From positions 1 through 64,000 of the forward strand of contig JAPPAB010000174.1 of assembly GCA_026705765.1 (NCBI GenBank): a stretch of 64,000 bases of DNA. Reading direction: 5' to 3'. Source of the stretch: Gemmatimonadota bacterium (GTDB taxonomy: Bacteria; Latescibacterota; UBA2968). The notes under the pieces were generated by a model that ran no database searches, was not told the origin of the DNA, and saw nothing but the letters and a program-made list of their open reading frames with translations. This document shows positions 8,724 to 17,740 of the stretch, piece by piece. Position 1 is the first letter of the stretch; each line of letters opens with the position of its first letter. The translations under genes were made by a program, and so were the position numbers.

Positions 8724-10381
8724 GTCACAGGCTCCTCTTTGACTCTGGACGAAGGCCACATTGCACTGCGCCACAACAAATAGAACCAACCGATGATGGC
8801 CCCGAAAGTGAGGGCCGCGAAAATTGCGATAGTAGCCCAGACGCCCGTTGGTGTATCGGGCAGAGAAGATGCAACAGGTGGGCCGGGTATTGCGCCCGGT
8901 CCCTCAAATACGGTTTTGTAAGTGGTATTGTCCCACATTGCGATTTGCAATTGAAGCGGGGTATTGGGTTTAGTGGTGAGGGTGACCGTTGGTGCAGATG
9001 CCATTCCTTTCAAATTGACGGATTCGCCCTCCAATTCGCCTATAGAAACTCCTTTGTAATTTGGAAAACCTTTGCCCAAAAACTTTGCGGTGAGTCGCAT
9101 GCCTTCTGATGGATTGCAAGGAACTGCACAGGTCATTCTTATTTGATAGGGGCCAACGGGTTGCTCGGTGATGACAAATGGTGGGGCGGTTTGTGCGCCG
9201 TAATTGTAAATGCCTTCAATTGTGGAGAACACTGCAACAATAAAATATGCCAGTGTGAGAATGAAGGACACGGTTGCACCGCGCAACCACGGAAATGCTT
9301 GCGAGGGAATAGATTTCTTGCGCACTACCCATAGGTACGTACCTGCTAAAATTGAAAACGACAGCACCAATCCAAAAATGCACCAGATGATTTTGGTTGC
9401 GAGACCGCCGAAATAGCCAAAGTGAAGGGGATCTACCAGATCTGTAATGAAAGGTATGGCTGCGAGGTCTGCGCTGTGTTGTATGGCAATAACTTCGCCG
9501 CTAAATGGATGCAACAGTATTTTGTTGGCTCGGTCTCTGACGAGTGGATTGCCCGCTTGTCCGTCCAAATAGACCGGTGCGCCAATACGAGTTGGCAGGC
9601 GCAGAGATCGGATTGTCAGGCCGGGAAACGCCGCCAGGGCGCGTTTTGCGTATTCGTTGGGCGCGTGCAACGCGGGCTGTGGACCGTAATTGTCGAGTGA
9701 TGTTTTATCGACCTGAGGAAGAGGCGGTGGCAGCAGTGCTTTGTAGTTGTCTGCGGCTTGAAAACACACTTCAACAAAGTAGAACACGCCTGTAGCCGCA
9801 CTCAGGAAGACGAATATGAGCACCCATATTCCCGTGGTTTTGTGCAGGTCTGACCAGAGCCTGCGCGGTCCTCTATCCGCGCGTAGTGAGAACAATTGTT
9901 TGAGCCAGCCTTTGTAAAAAAAGAATCCAGATAGACTTGATACGAGCAATGTAAATGCGGTGAGCGTGACGAGGACGATGCCTCGCGTGCCGTCGAAAAA
10001 ACGCCGGTGAAAAGTGCGAAAAAAACGCTGCACATTAAAAAAACTGGTATGGCCTTTCAGCACGCCGGTATATGGATCGAGATAGACTTTTCGCGTTTGT
10101 CCGTTTAGGGATACATACGCCAGGGCAGAAAAACCATTGCCTTCGGGTGCATAAATGCCCGACGCGATTCCGTCGGGAAACTCATCGCCCAATGTTTTGT
10201 ACATTGCACTCCAATCATAAGGCGCGTTGCGGGTTTCGACGCGCATTGCGGGATTGAACAACCAATCTATTTCATGGGATAGAGTGGCAAATGATCCGGA
10301 AAAGCAGACCACAAAAAGCAGCAAGCCAGTGTTTAGCCCCAACCAGCCGTGCAGGCGAAAAAGTATCTTGCGCCAATTCAT
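8720..10381 (-). CDS. PepSY-domain membrane protein (iron-uptake associated)
   Basis: Inner-membrane PepSY_TM protein of 553 residues. It opens with LFRLHGWLGLNTGLLLFVVCFSGS, the typical first helix with a conserved HxxxG, has further helices near residues 150, 190, 340, 380 and 525, and periplasmic PepSY-like regions between them. Members of this family accompany TonB siderophore receptors and include reductases such as FpvG that release iron from ferrisiderophores in the periplasm. Here it lies 48 bases downstream of a siderophore-type receptor, which fits that role. Its stop is fused to the next gene as TTGA. Electron donor and exact substrate are not visible. Confidence 0.82.
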   Translation of the reverse strand: MNWRKILFRLHGWLGLNTGLLLFVVCFSGSFATLSHEIDWLFNPAMRVETRNAPYDWSAMYKTLGDEFPDGIASGIYAPEGNGFSALAYVSLNGQTRKVYLDPYTGVLKGHTSFFNVQRFFRTFHRRFFDGTRGIVLVTLTAFTLLVSSLSGFFFYKGWLKQLFSLRADRGPRRLWSDLHKTTGIWVLIFVFLSAATGVFYFVEVCFQAADNYKALLPPPLPQVDKTSLDNYGPQPALHAPNEYAKRALAAFPGLTIRSLRLPTRIGAPVYLDGQAGNPLVRDRANKILLHPFSGEVIAIQHSADLAAIPFITDLVDPLHFGYFGGLATKIIWCIFGLVLSFSILAGTYLWVVRKKSIPSQAFPWLRGATVSFILTLAYFIVAVFSTIEGIYNYGAQTAPPFVITEQPVGPYQIRMTCAVPCNPSEGMRLTAKFLGKGFPNYKGVSIGELEGESVNLKGMASAPTVTLTTKPNTPLQLQIAMWDNTTYKTVFEGPGAIPGPPVASSLPDTPTGVWATIAIFAALTFGAIIGWFYLLWRSAMWPSSRVKEEPVT

Positions 10382-10429
10382 TTTGCCGTTCTATCCCGTT
10401 AGATGCCGTGTTGTTCAGGCCTTCTTTAA

Positions 10430-12820
10430 TCAGAATTGATAGCGGACGGTCGTGTCAAAGCTTCTGGGCGTGCCTCTAAACCCACCGATGCGACCGCCAT
10501 AACCGCCTGGGAAATATTCTTTGCCTGTGAGGTTGTGCAAATTGACGGCGATTTTGAATCGGTCGTAGCGGATGAATATGCCACCGTTGACGACAAAGTA
10601 AGAAGGCAGGTTGTCGTCTGTTTGGAACGTCGTGCGCTCGCTGAGATAACTGCCGCCCAGGGCGAAACCGATTTGAGAAGCTGGAGAAAGTGGCATATCA
10701 TAGCGAGACCAGAATCCGATGGTGTTTTTTGGGTTATTTGGGTTCTTTTTTCCGACATTGTCCGGGTTGGTGTCTTTGGTAATTTCGGCTTTGAGGCTGC
10801 GCGCAAAACTGCCGTGTACACTCCAGCGGTCGGTGATAATACCGGCCATGTCGAGTTCGAAACCCTGGCTTTGAATTTCGCCGACCTGAACTCTGCGATC
10901 TGGCATGTCTTCGGGCGGGTTTGGATCTCTGAGAATGACATTTTCCTTGGTGATGTGATAAAGCGCGAGGGTGGTATTAAAACGGTTGTCTAAGAATGAC
11001 GATTTCGCGCCGCCTTCTATTGTCCAGCTATTTTCAGGATCAAAGGGGCCGCCATATCGGTCGGGGTCAAATGTGTAGCTGGAACGGACGGGTTCAAATC
11101 CCTGGCTATAACTCAGATAGGTCGAGATTGACGGGATGAGCTTGAACACAGCACCGCCGCGCAAAGACCACTGAGAGTCGCTGGCCCGGTTGTTCGATCC
11201 TTCTTCGGCTTTGTCTTCGAATGAGTCGTAGCGGGCACCTATCAGCACGTTGAGCTTATTACCGAGGGCGATCTGGTCTTGAAGATAAAAACCGAAGGCC
11301 GAGATGCGGTTGTTGAGGCGCGTGGTCAATTGGGAAATGCCCCGCGGAATATCTACCCCGTAATAGGAATATTTGAGTGGGTTGTTTGCTTGCGCGAAAA
11401 CGGGATTAAAGATATTGATATTGGGCACCGGCCCGCCCCGGCTGGCGTCTCGAGCGGTTGCAAAGCGGTAAAGACCTTCTGTGAGGGTGTATTCCACGCC
11501 CGAGAGTACCGTGTGGTTGATTGATGCGGCGTTGATATCGTAGATCAGGTTTGCGTTGACGGCTCGCTGCTGTTTTTCGCGATACTGATCTCGGAATTCT
11601 CGCAGCATGGTTTCGCCGTCGGCGAGCAGGCCGCGGGGTTCGTGATATTCTTGCCGCCGTTGGTTGGTCAGGTAACTGGCCGAAACGTCAAATTTGAGGT
11701 GGTCTGAAAAGCGGTGGTCTGCGCGGAGGCGATAGACATAGGCTTCGATGCTGATAAAATCGTCGGGTTCGTTGACTGTATAATCGAGGGGAAGCTCGAC
11801 GAGTTCGTGGTTGAAAAAGGGGACGCCTCTATTGCGATGGCCTTTATTGAGTTCGTCAAACCATTCGCCGTTTATTGAAATAGATGTGCGGTCTGTAGGC
11901 AGCCATATGAAACCGCCGTTGAAGGACGAGTAAATGAATTGTTCGTGTTGGCGGTATCCATCATCATTGGCATGGTTGACGTTGACTTTGTAGAGCAGTT
12001 TACCAAAACCAGGGGTTACGGGTACGGGTCCTGTTGAAGAAAAGTTTGCCTGAGATTTTGAATAGGATCCGAGCGTAAGCTTGAGTTCGTTTTTTTGTCG
12101 CGCACTTGGTTGTTTGGTAATGACGTTAATAAATCCACCGGGTCGCGATTGCCCATAGAGCGCGCCAGCAGGACCTTTGACCACTTCGACGCGTTCTACG
12201 TCGTCTAAGCGCATTCGGTTGAAGAAGCCGTGTACCTGATTGAGACCGTTTTGCTTGACTGCGCCGTCTCCTGTGGTGCGAAAGCCGCGCATGTTAAAGT
12301 CGAGGTATTCGCTGAAGGGATTGACACCACTAACGTTTTGCAGCACGTCGGTGAGATAGGTCAGCCCCTGGTCTTCGACGAGATCGCCATTGATGATTTG
12401 GACGGACTGGGGCAAGTCGCGCAAAGCGGTGTTGGTGCGCGTTGCAGTGGTGCGGTCTGAGGCATACCCTTCTTCGACAACTGTGATTTCATTGAGGATG
12501 TATGGCGTGTCTTCAATGAGGGTGATTGCGATTTTGGGGACTTGTTTTGGGGTGACAGATATGGTTTGTTCAATGGTTTTATAACCGAGATAACTCGCGA
12601 TCAGGACATGGTCTCCGTGCGGCACATTGGGAATCACAAAATACCCCTGGTTATCTGCCACAGCACCCAGGCGCGTGTTTTTGAGCACAATGCTCGCACC
12701 GGGAAGTGGCTTATTTTTTTGATCTAAAACTTGTCCGCGAATGGTATTTGTTTGTGCGAGGACCGGTGTTGAATAGATCGCGAAAACAACGAGCAATAGT
12801 AACCGATAAAAATTTGACAT
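10430..12820 (-). CDS. TonB-dependent siderophore receptor (FhuA/FecA type)
   Basis: Outer-membrane ferrisiderophore receptor of about 796 residues. A signal peptide (FYRLLLLVVFAIYSTPVLA) is followed by a carboxypeptidase-regulatory domain (IRGQVLDQKNKPLPGASIVL), a plug with DLPQSVQIINGDLVEDQG and VEVVKGPAGALYGQSRPGG, and a barrel ending TTVRYQF. The DLPQSV and YGQSRPGG stretches are typical of the TonB-siderophore subfamily (TIGR01783). The ATG at 12820 has GGAGA 7 bases upstream; longer starts lack a site. A candidate antisense-oriented small RNA lies in the 200-bp gap upstream. The siderophore cannot be named from the sequence. Confidence 0.88.
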   Translation of the reverse strand: MSNFYRLLLLVVFAIYSTPVLAQTNTIRGQVLDQKNKPLPGASIVLKNTRLGAVADNQGYFVIPNVPHGDHVLIASYLGYKTIEQTISVTPKQVPKIAITLIEDTPYILNEITVVEEGYASDRTTATRTNTALRDLPQSVQIINGDLVEDQGLTYLTDVLQNVSGVNPFSEYLDFNMRGFRTTGDGAVKQNGLNQVHGFFNRMRLDDVERVEVVKGPAGALYGQSRPGGFINVITKQPSARQKNELKLTLGSYSKSQANFSSTGPVPVTPGFGKLLYKVNVNHANDDGYRQHEQFIYSSFNGGFIWLPTDRTSISINGEWFDELNKGHRNRGVPFFNHELVELPLDYTVNEPDDFISIEAYVYRLRADHRFSDHLKFDVSASYLTNQRRQEYHEPRGLLADGETMLREFRDQYREKQQRAVNANLIYDINAASINHTVLSGVEYTLTEGLYRFATARDASRGGPVPNINIFNPVFAQANNPLKYSYYGVDIPRGISQLTTRLNNRISAFGFYLQDQIALGNKLNVLIGARYDSFEDKAEEGSNNRASDSQWSLRGGAVFKLIPSISTYLSYSQGFEPVRSSYTFDPDRYGGPFDPENSWTIEGGAKSSFLDNRFNTTLALYHITKENVILRDPNPPEDMPDRRVQVGEIQSQGFELDMAGIITDRWSVHGSFARSLKAEITKDTNPDNVGKKNPNNPKNTIGFWSRYDMPLSPASQIGFALGGSYLSERTTFQTDDNLPSYFVVNGGIFIRYDRFKIAVNLHNLTGKEYFPGGYGGRIGGFRGTPRSFDTTVRYQF

Positions 12821-12889
12821 GTTGATTCTCCGCATTGATGAGATATTGGGGTTGAGAATTTTAAAAATCTGTACAACTCCATTTTCTTT

Positions 12890-12918
12890 TTGCATCTATG
12901 GTGCATAAATTTTATGTT
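12890..12918 (+). promoter_or_regulatory. Promoter of candidate small RNA 1
   Basis: TTGCAT (12890-12895), a 17-bp spacer and TATGTT (12913-12918) on the plus strand. A perfect inverted repeat ATGTTT-A-AAACAT (12914-12926) covers the -10 and the likely start, so it could be an operator. The -35 is the weakest of the three similar promoters. Confidence 0.45.
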
Positions 12919-12924
12919 TAAAAC

Positions 12925-13003
12925 ATGCTGCGCCTCCTTTGAGGTGTGGCTCTCTGCCATCGGTTTTCTGCTTTGACGGGCGATAACCGGTGGCATTTTT
13001 GTT
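12925..13003 (+). ncRNA. Candidate small RNA 1, divergent from the siderophore receptor
   Basis: A roughly 78-nt unit. Stem-loop 1 pairs 12927-12936 with 12941-12950 around a CTTT loop (10 bp including three G-U pairs). The second stem-loop pairs 12955-12965 with 12985-12995 (11 bp, one G-U) and runs into TTTTTGTTTTTT, an intrinsic terminator. All wobble pairs are G-U only if the plus strand is transcribed; on the minus strand they would be A-C mismatches. No open reading frame is convincing. It sits between the di-heme gene and the receptor, opposite to every gene around it. Alternatively part of the structure belongs to the receptor mRNA leader. Confidence 0.55.
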
Positions 13004-13017
13004 TTTTGTGCAGAACG

Positions 13018-14409
13018 CTACAATGATTGCAGAAAGGCGAGCAATGCGTCGCGGTCTGTTTTGGACAAGTTTCGCACGGCTTCGCGCGATTGTTCGGCTT
13101 CGCCGCCGTGAAACATAATGGCTTCGAGCAGGGTTCTGGCTCTACCATCGTGTAAGAAGGCTGGAACTCCGCTGACGGTTTCCGTGAGTCCAATGCCCCA
13201 CAGTGGGGGCGTTTTCCACTCGCGGCCATCGGCTTCGTAGTCCGGACGATTATCGGCGAGGGCTTCGCCCATGTCGTGGAGCAACAAATCAGTGTAGGGG
13301 TGAATGGTTTGATTCGATAGCGACGAGATGCTGTGGTTGCCTGTTTTAAATGTGGTTGTATGGCAATTTGCACAACCGGTTGATTCAAAGAGTGCTTCGC
13401 CTCGCAATGCCTGTGGATCATCCCACAGACGCCGCGCGGGCACGGCGAGGGTTTGTAAGTAAAATGTGGTGACGTCCAGTATTTCCTCTGAGATTTCCGG
13501 ATCGTCGTTGCGGCCATCGTGCTGGGGTTGTCCGGCTACGGATTCCTGAGGGAAATAGGGGTTTGTAACGCCCATGTCCTCGTTGTACGCGCCGGCAGTT
13601 TGTTGCAAAAGATCGGGGTTGTTGGCTTTCAGGCCAAAACGCCCCAGTTCTCTTTGGCCTGTTCGAAAATTGTACACGTAATTGGGGCGGCCCGATATGC
13701 CGTCTCGATTGGCATCTCCGGGATCTGCTAGGGCGAGGATATCGGACTCGGGGATGGCTTCCAGGAGGCCACGTCCAAATACGGGCGGGGCCATGCGTGC
13801 TGACAGGAGTACACCCGCGGGCAGTGGTTGATATGCGTCAACAATGGTGTAGATGGGGTGTTTTAAGTAAACCTGTTCGCCATCGGATAGGGTTTCTGTT
13901 GTTTCATAAAAGCTGACTTGAACACGCGCTTCGAGTGCGACGCCATAGTTTGAGCGGTCGCCGAGCTGTCCGCCAAAGCCGGGAACGGGTACAGGACCGC
14001 CGTGCGGGGTGAATCCGGGCAGGCTGACGCGCATGAGCATGGAGCCGACAAAGGGTGGTTCAGAGCCGAATGCACCGCGTCCTCGCCCGTCGCGCAGATG
14101 ACATCCCACGCAAGAGGTGTGGCTAAATACGGGACCCAATCCGGGGTTGACGTCTGCAGGAGCCGTGACAAAGACTTGTTCAAAGGCGAGATCACCCGCA
14201 AAAAATTTGTCGAGTTCGTCGGGTGAAAGTGTCGGTATGGGCATTTCAAAAGCCTGGCTGGATGCGTCGAAGACGGTTGCCGCCTCCCCGCCAGATAGGG
14301 CACTGTCAGGCGAAGGAACGATATCGGGACCAGCAGGCTTGTCACTGCCGCAGGCCAAAAAGAACAGGATTGCGGTAATGGTGTATAAAATTTGGCGATC
14401 TATTTTCAT
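13018..14409 (-). CDS. Di-heme oxidoreductase (DUF1111/COG3488) lipoprotein
   Basis: Exported c-type cytochrome of 463 residues. The N-terminus has a lipobox (FFLAC-GSD), predicting an anchored periplasmic lipoprotein. Two heme-attachment motifs are seen, CVGCH near residue 100 and CANCH near residue 345, the second followed by the peroxidase-like region ending in FLHDGRARTLLEAIMFHGGEAE. This is the COG3488 di-heme oxidoreductase family, often called a thiol oxidoreductase, which frequently neighbours imelysin genes in iron-responsive loci, as it does here. No clear ribosome site precedes the ATG. The substrate is not known for the family. Confidence 0.85.
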   Translation of the reverse strand: MKIDRQILYTITAILFFLACGSDKPAGPDIVPSPDSALSGGEAATVFDASSQAFEMPIPTLSPDELDKFFAGDLAFEQVFVTAPADVNPGLGPVFSHTSCVGCHLRDGRGRGAFGSEPPFVGSMLMRVSLPGFTPHGGPVPVPGFGGQLGDRSNYGVALEARVQVSFYETTETLSDGEQVYLKHPIYTIVDAYQPLPAGVLLSARMAPPVFGRGLLEAIPESDILALADPGDANRDGISGRPNYVYNFRTGQRELGRFGLKANNPDLLQQTAGAYNEDMGVTNPYFPQESVAGQPQHDGRNDDPEISEEILDVTTFYLQTLAVPARRLWDDPQALRGEALFESTGCANCHTTTFKTGNHSISSLSNQTIHPYTDLLLHDMGEALADNRPDYEADGREWKTPPLWGIGLTETVSGVPAFLHDGRARTLLEAIMFHGGEAEQSREAVRNLSKTDRDALLAFLQSL

Positions 14410-14508
14410 ATTTCATGATTCACTAAGGACACGGAACAGTTCACGACGCTAAGCATAGCCTGCCCATCCCCACCTCAGGACGGTGGAGTTGGGCGGTGTG
14501 GGGTCTGG

Positions 14509-15579
14509 CTACTGTTCTGCCCGTACCAGATCCATAACATCCCCTTCGAGCGTTTGTTGCAAAGTTGCAATGGCCTGTTGCGCCGCTGTTATTTGCGCGG
14601 CGTCGGAGGCGAGGGCATCGCGGAATGGGAAGGAGATTTTGCCAATTTCTGTAATGGTCGCCTGAATTTCCGCTTTGACACGCTGGTCGAGGGCAGGGTC
14701 TTTGCTTTTGATAAATTCATCGAGGCCCATTGCTTCAACATTGTAGCCTCCTTCATAAACATTTCGAATGCTGCGCATGTTGTCTTGAAAATCGAGGAGG
14801 GAGTTAAAGCTAAATTGCGATTCCACCAGGCGTGTGTCTTGCTCGGTAAAGGGATCGGCAATTTTGCCGTTTCCAACTTCGTCGGCAATACCGACCATGC
14901 CGTTGACCATTTCCTGGACAGCGGCTTTTTGCGTGGTGTAGGCACTGCTTCCCGCGCCGGCATTGGCCACCTGTGCGCGGAAGTTTTCGCCGGATGCGAT
15001 CCAACTCGTGTGCAAGTCTGTTGCCGCGTCTTCGAGCAATTCTGTTGCTGCGATCAAATAATCGTATTGGCGCGGAGTGAAATCGTCAATGGTTTTGCTG
15101 CCGCCTTCGTCAAAGAGCAAAAATTCAATGGTGTGAAATCCCTTGAGTTCGTTGGCGAGGTTGTTTACGGATGCTTTAGTCAAAGGATCGCTGCTGCCCA
15201 GGACGGCTTCGAGGTCCGTGCGGTTGACGGGCCAGGAATCCAGCGCGGGGTCATAGCCGCTGAAATCAACGGGTCCGAACAAAAAACCCTCGCTTTGTTC
15301 CCAGGGCGTACGCGCGGCCACCCATTTTGCTCGGGCTGTTCCCAGCGTAGCTGACGAGGGATTGTTTTTGAGATTCGTCACTGCGGTGAGGAGGTCTGTG
15401 GAGACGTCGGCAAGGTGTTTGTAGGTCGGGATAACTGTTTTGTCGGCAAAGTCGGTCAAGATGGGTGAAAAATCATATCCGGGTTCTGGTTCTGGCGCGA
15501 CCGGATTTTCGCCCTCGCTGCTGCAGGCCGCGAGGGATAGGATGAGGATAATACCGAGTAAGGGTTTAATGCATTTCAT
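14509..15579 (-). CDS. Imelysin-family lipoprotein (EfeO/IrpA-like)
   Basis: Predicted lipoprotein of 356 residues, with lipobox LSLAAC-SSEG. It belongs to the imelysin (peptidase M75) family, which includes iron-regulated IrpA and the EfeO partner of ferrous import, and whose members are thought to bind metal rather than cleave protein. The signature GxHxxE is present as GFHTIE near residue 148. The start has AAGGAG upstream. It lies between the di-heme cytochrome and a barrel porin, with 21 bases to the porin, so the three are probably one operon for iron handling at the cell surface. Function in detail is inferred. Confidence 0.85.
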   Translation of the reverse strand: MKCIKPLLGIILILSLAACSSEGENPVAPEPEPGYDFSPILTDFADKTVIPTYKHLADVSTDLLTAVTNLKNNPSSATLGTARAKWVAARTPWEQSEGFLFGPVDFSGYDPALDSWPVNRTDLEAVLGSSDPLTKASVNNLANELKGFHTIEFLLFDEGGSKTIDDFTPRQYDYLIAATELLEDAATDLHTSWIASGENFRAQVANAGAGSSAYTTQKAAVQEMVNGMVGIADEVGNGKIADPFTEQDTRLVESQFSFNSLLDFQDNMRSIRNVYEGGYNVEAMGLDEFIKSKDPALDQRVKAEIQATITEIGKISFPFRDALASDAAQITAAQQAIATLQQTLEGDVMDLVRAEQ

Positions 15580-15599
15580 GGTGATTCTCCTTTAAAAAG

Positions 15600-16841
15600 T
15601 TAGAATTGAAAACCGAGTGCAAAACTAGCGGTGTTTTCGCCGTTGAAGTTACCCGTTCCCACCCGGCGCATGGCATAGTCGCCTTTCAGGACGACGGCGT
15701 TGCCCATGGTGTAGTTGATGCCGAGCGTGTAAACGCGGCGTTGGAAGCGTGGGTTGTCAAAAAAGTTCTGTGGCATTTCGGCCATTGTGTCGTAGCTGTC
15801 AAATCGAAAGAACAGATGGCATTGGTCCTCCTTATGCGAGGAGAAAAAGGGCATGATGTCATAACCGGCTTCGGCGTAAAACGCATACGCGGCACTGGCA
15901 ACGGGCGTTCTCAAGACATCGAGGTTGTTGGACAATGTGCGGTTGCGCTCGCTGACAATGTCCGCATTTTGCAGGTTTCCGTAGAGGTACATGCCCTGTG
16001 CGCGGAAGCGGTTGTATCGCAGCACAGCGTGGACATCAAAAATGGATACGTAGGCGTCCGTATCTTTCATGTCGGGTTTGGGGCGGTTGTCGGCGCTGTT
16101 GCCGCGATAGCCCGATACGCCAAAGGTGAGGCCATCAAAGAGGCGATAGTCCAACCGACCCACAAGGGCCATGTTGGTTGCGCGGACTTCTTCAAAGCGC
16201 GTTTGATGCCCGCCCACAATCCAGTTTTGCGAATCGAAGCCCGTGGCGTCTAAGCCGTTGACGAGTTGGAGTTGATAGGTCAGGCGATTGGTATGACCAC
16301 TGATTTCAATACCTGTTTCGTGCCATATTGCCGGAATAACCGCGGTTTCCGATTCGGGGCGGCGGGTGCCAAAAAAGTCCGTGGGATGGTATTGCTCTGT
16401 GGTGAGGCCCACCGCGACGTAGAAGTGGCCCAGGCGGATGTTGAAGGCGTCGCTAAATCTGCGTTTGATGTAGAGTTCTTCGAGGATGACTTCCCCGCCT
16501 TTTTCCACTTCGGTTTCGTATTCGCCAAATTCCTCGTATTCGATTTCGAGGGCACCGCCCGTACCGCCGTGTTCGATTTCCACTTCGGTTTCCAGTTCGA
16601 CACCGCGCAGCAGACGCAACTCCATTTCGAGTGCCAAACGCGCGATATCAATGGTGGCGCGGCTATCTGGCGGCGAACCCGCTGGGCCGCTTTTCTGGTC
16701 GGGACCGTAATCGAAGTGGGAGTAGATGAGTTCACCGTATCCCGTGAATTTGATTTTGGGCGCTGACTTCTGGTCTTCTGCCATGATGCTTATGGGCAGC
16801 GCGAGCGTTAGACAGATGCTAAATAAAAAACGTCGGTTCAT
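15600..16841 (-). CDS. Outer-membrane beta-barrel porin of the iron island
   Basis: Barrel protein of 413 residues with a signal peptide (FLFSICLTLALPISIMA). The mature part alternates polar and aromatic residues throughout and ends in a phenylalanine after ASFALGFQF, as expected for BAM-inserted porins. A highly acidic region (residues about 95-125, rich in E: EYEEFGEYETEVEKGGE) probably forms an extracellular or lumen loop, possibly metal-attracting. The family resembles phosphate-selective or short-chain porins, but I cannot name it. The start has AGGGGAGG upstream. It lies directly behind candidate small RNA 2 and ahead of the imelysin gene. Confidence 0.75.
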   Translation of the reverse strand: MNRRFLFSICLTLALPISIMAEDQKSAPKIKFTGYGELIYSHFDYGPDQKSGPAGSPPDSRATIDIARLALEMELRLLRGVELETEVEIEHGGTGGALEIEYEEFGEYETEVEKGGEVILEELYIKRRFSDAFNIRLGHFYVAVGLTTEQYHPTDFFGTRRPESETAVIPAIWHETGIEISGHTNRLTYQLQLVNGLDATGFDSQNWIVGGHQTRFEEVRATNMALVGRLDYRLFDGLTFGVSGYRGNSADNRPKPDMKDTDAYVSIFDVHAVLRYNRFRAQGMYLYGNLQNADIVSERNRTLSNNLDVLRTPVASAAYAFYAEAGYDIMPFFSSHKEDQCHLFFRFDSYDTMAEMPQNFFDNPRFQRRVYTLGINYTMGNAVVLKGDYAMRRVGTGNFNGENTASFALGFQF

Positions 16842-16861
16842 AAACCTCCCCTGTGTGAATA

Positions 16862-16890
16862 TTGACGCTGAAAAGGCGTGCTGTTATATT
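16862..16890 (+). promoter_or_regulatory. Promoter of candidate small RNA 2
   Basis: TTGACG (16862-16867), exactly 17 bp, then TATATT (16885-16890) on the plus strand, a near-consensus sigma70 promoter pointing away from the porin and antisense to the end of the upstream minus-strand gene. No plus-strand protein gene follows; an intrinsic terminator comes about 85 bases later. Confidence 0.65.
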
Positions 16891-16896
16891 GTATCT

Positions 16897-16980
16897 TGCA
16901 AGCGCAGAGGGTTTGATCTCTCTGTCGCGTGTGGGTGATCGGTGATGGACCGCCAAGTCAGAACCGATCGCCCTTTTTTT
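16897..16980 (+). ncRNA. Candidate small RNA 2, divergent from the acidic porin
   Basis: A roughly 84-nt unit from a strong promoter. Stem-loop 1 pairs GCGCAGAG (16902-16909) with CTCTG-T-CGC (16920-16928), with one bulged base. The terminator pairs GGGTGATCGGT (16933-16943) with ACCGATCGCCC (16963-16973) with one G-U, then seven T. The loop carries a small TGG-ACCG-CCA element. The wobble is valid only for plus-strand transcription. Its 3' end touches the stop codon of the PepSY-propeller gene on the other strand. It has the same layout as candidates 1 and 3 but no clear primary sequence identity with them. Confidence 0.6.
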
Positions 16981-17740
16981 ATGTGCGATGTATGCGGCGC
17001 TTTCGGGTGCGCCACCAGATGACCAGGCCAGAGATGGACAGGCCGATCAGGCCCCAGGCGGCGATGTCGTAGAGATAGACAAACCAGTCGGCGAAGAAAT
17101 AACCCGTGTGAATCTGGTGCATGATCGTGTAGAGGTCGCGTCCGGGTTTTGTAGATTGACCGACGGAGGCCCAGGTTTTTCCGCCGTTGGAACTGGTGAG
17201 CAGACCGCCTGAGGTCCACAGGTTCAAGTTTTGGGTGGAGCCTATGCCAATGCGCTGGAGGCGGATGCCTTCGGCAAGGGGCATAAATCCGAGGCCGACT
17301 TGCTCCCAGACGATGCCGCCATCGGTTGAGCGGATGAGGCCCAGGTCTTCGAGGACGACGTAAATGTGGTCTGGGTTGTCGGGTGCATAGGCGATGTCAA
17401 CGGCGCGTTCTGCCGCGAAGAGCATGGGGACTTCGGTCCAGGTTTTGCCGCCGTTTTCAGAGGAATAAAGAGCCGAGCGCGTGCCGCGATAGAGGTGTTG
17501 GGGATCGCGGGGGTCAACTGCGAATGAGAGGGTGCGTTCTGAGGGTGCGCCGAGTAGGCCGGGGTGATTGAGCAAAAAACCCGAGACGGCGAGAAGAGAT
17601 AAAAATATGAGTGCGCCGATGCCGACATAGCGATGGAGTTTGCGGAAAAATTCGGCGCGTTTTTTTCGCGTTTTGGGCTGTTCTTTGTGAAGCGGGATGG
17701 TTTTGCTCCTGCGCGCGGAGGCTTGAGGTGTAGCACTCAT
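16979..17740 (-). CDS. PepSY-type membrane protein with a BNR/Asp-box propeller insert
   Basis: Protein of 253 residues. A first helix (LHRYVGIGALIFLSLLAVSG) is followed by an extracytoplasmic part with three Asp-box-like repeats (SSENGGKTWTEV, STDGGIVWEQV, SSNGGKTWASV) and then MHQIHTGYFF and a final helix pair (LYDIAAWGLIGLSISGLVIWW), as in short PepSY_TM proteins. The ATG at 17740 overlaps the upstream FMN-binding gene stop by ATGA. A flavinylated protein coupled to a PepSY helix pair suggests transmembrane electron transfer, perhaps ferric reduction; this is inference. The longer reading frame upstream is out-of-gene sequence. Confidence 0.7.
   Translation of the reverse strand: MSATPQASARRSKTIPLHKEQPKTRKKRAEFFRKLHRYVGIGALIFLSLLAVSGFLLNHPGLLGAPSERTLSFAVDPRDPQHLYRGTRSALYSSENGGKTWTEVPMLFAAERAVDIAYAPDNPDHIYVVLEDLGLIRSTDGGIVWEQVGLGFMPLAEGIRLQRIGIGSTQNLNLWTSGGLLTSSNGGKTWASVGQSTKPGRDLYTIMHQIHTGYFFADWFVYLYDIAAWGLIGLSISGLVIWWRTRKRRIHRT

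Noticed and set aside
12955-13003. Structure between the di-heme gene and the receptor as a c-di-GMP or cobalamin riboswitch on the minus strand
   Set aside because: The ACCGATGG and AAAGC strings only superficially recall known motifs, and the wobble pairs favour a plus-strand terminator.
14410-14508. Hairpin CCCCACC/GGTGG before the di-heme gene as a terminator or riboswitch
   Set aside because: No T-tract on either strand and no known riboswitch pattern; more likely part of a dispersed repeat.
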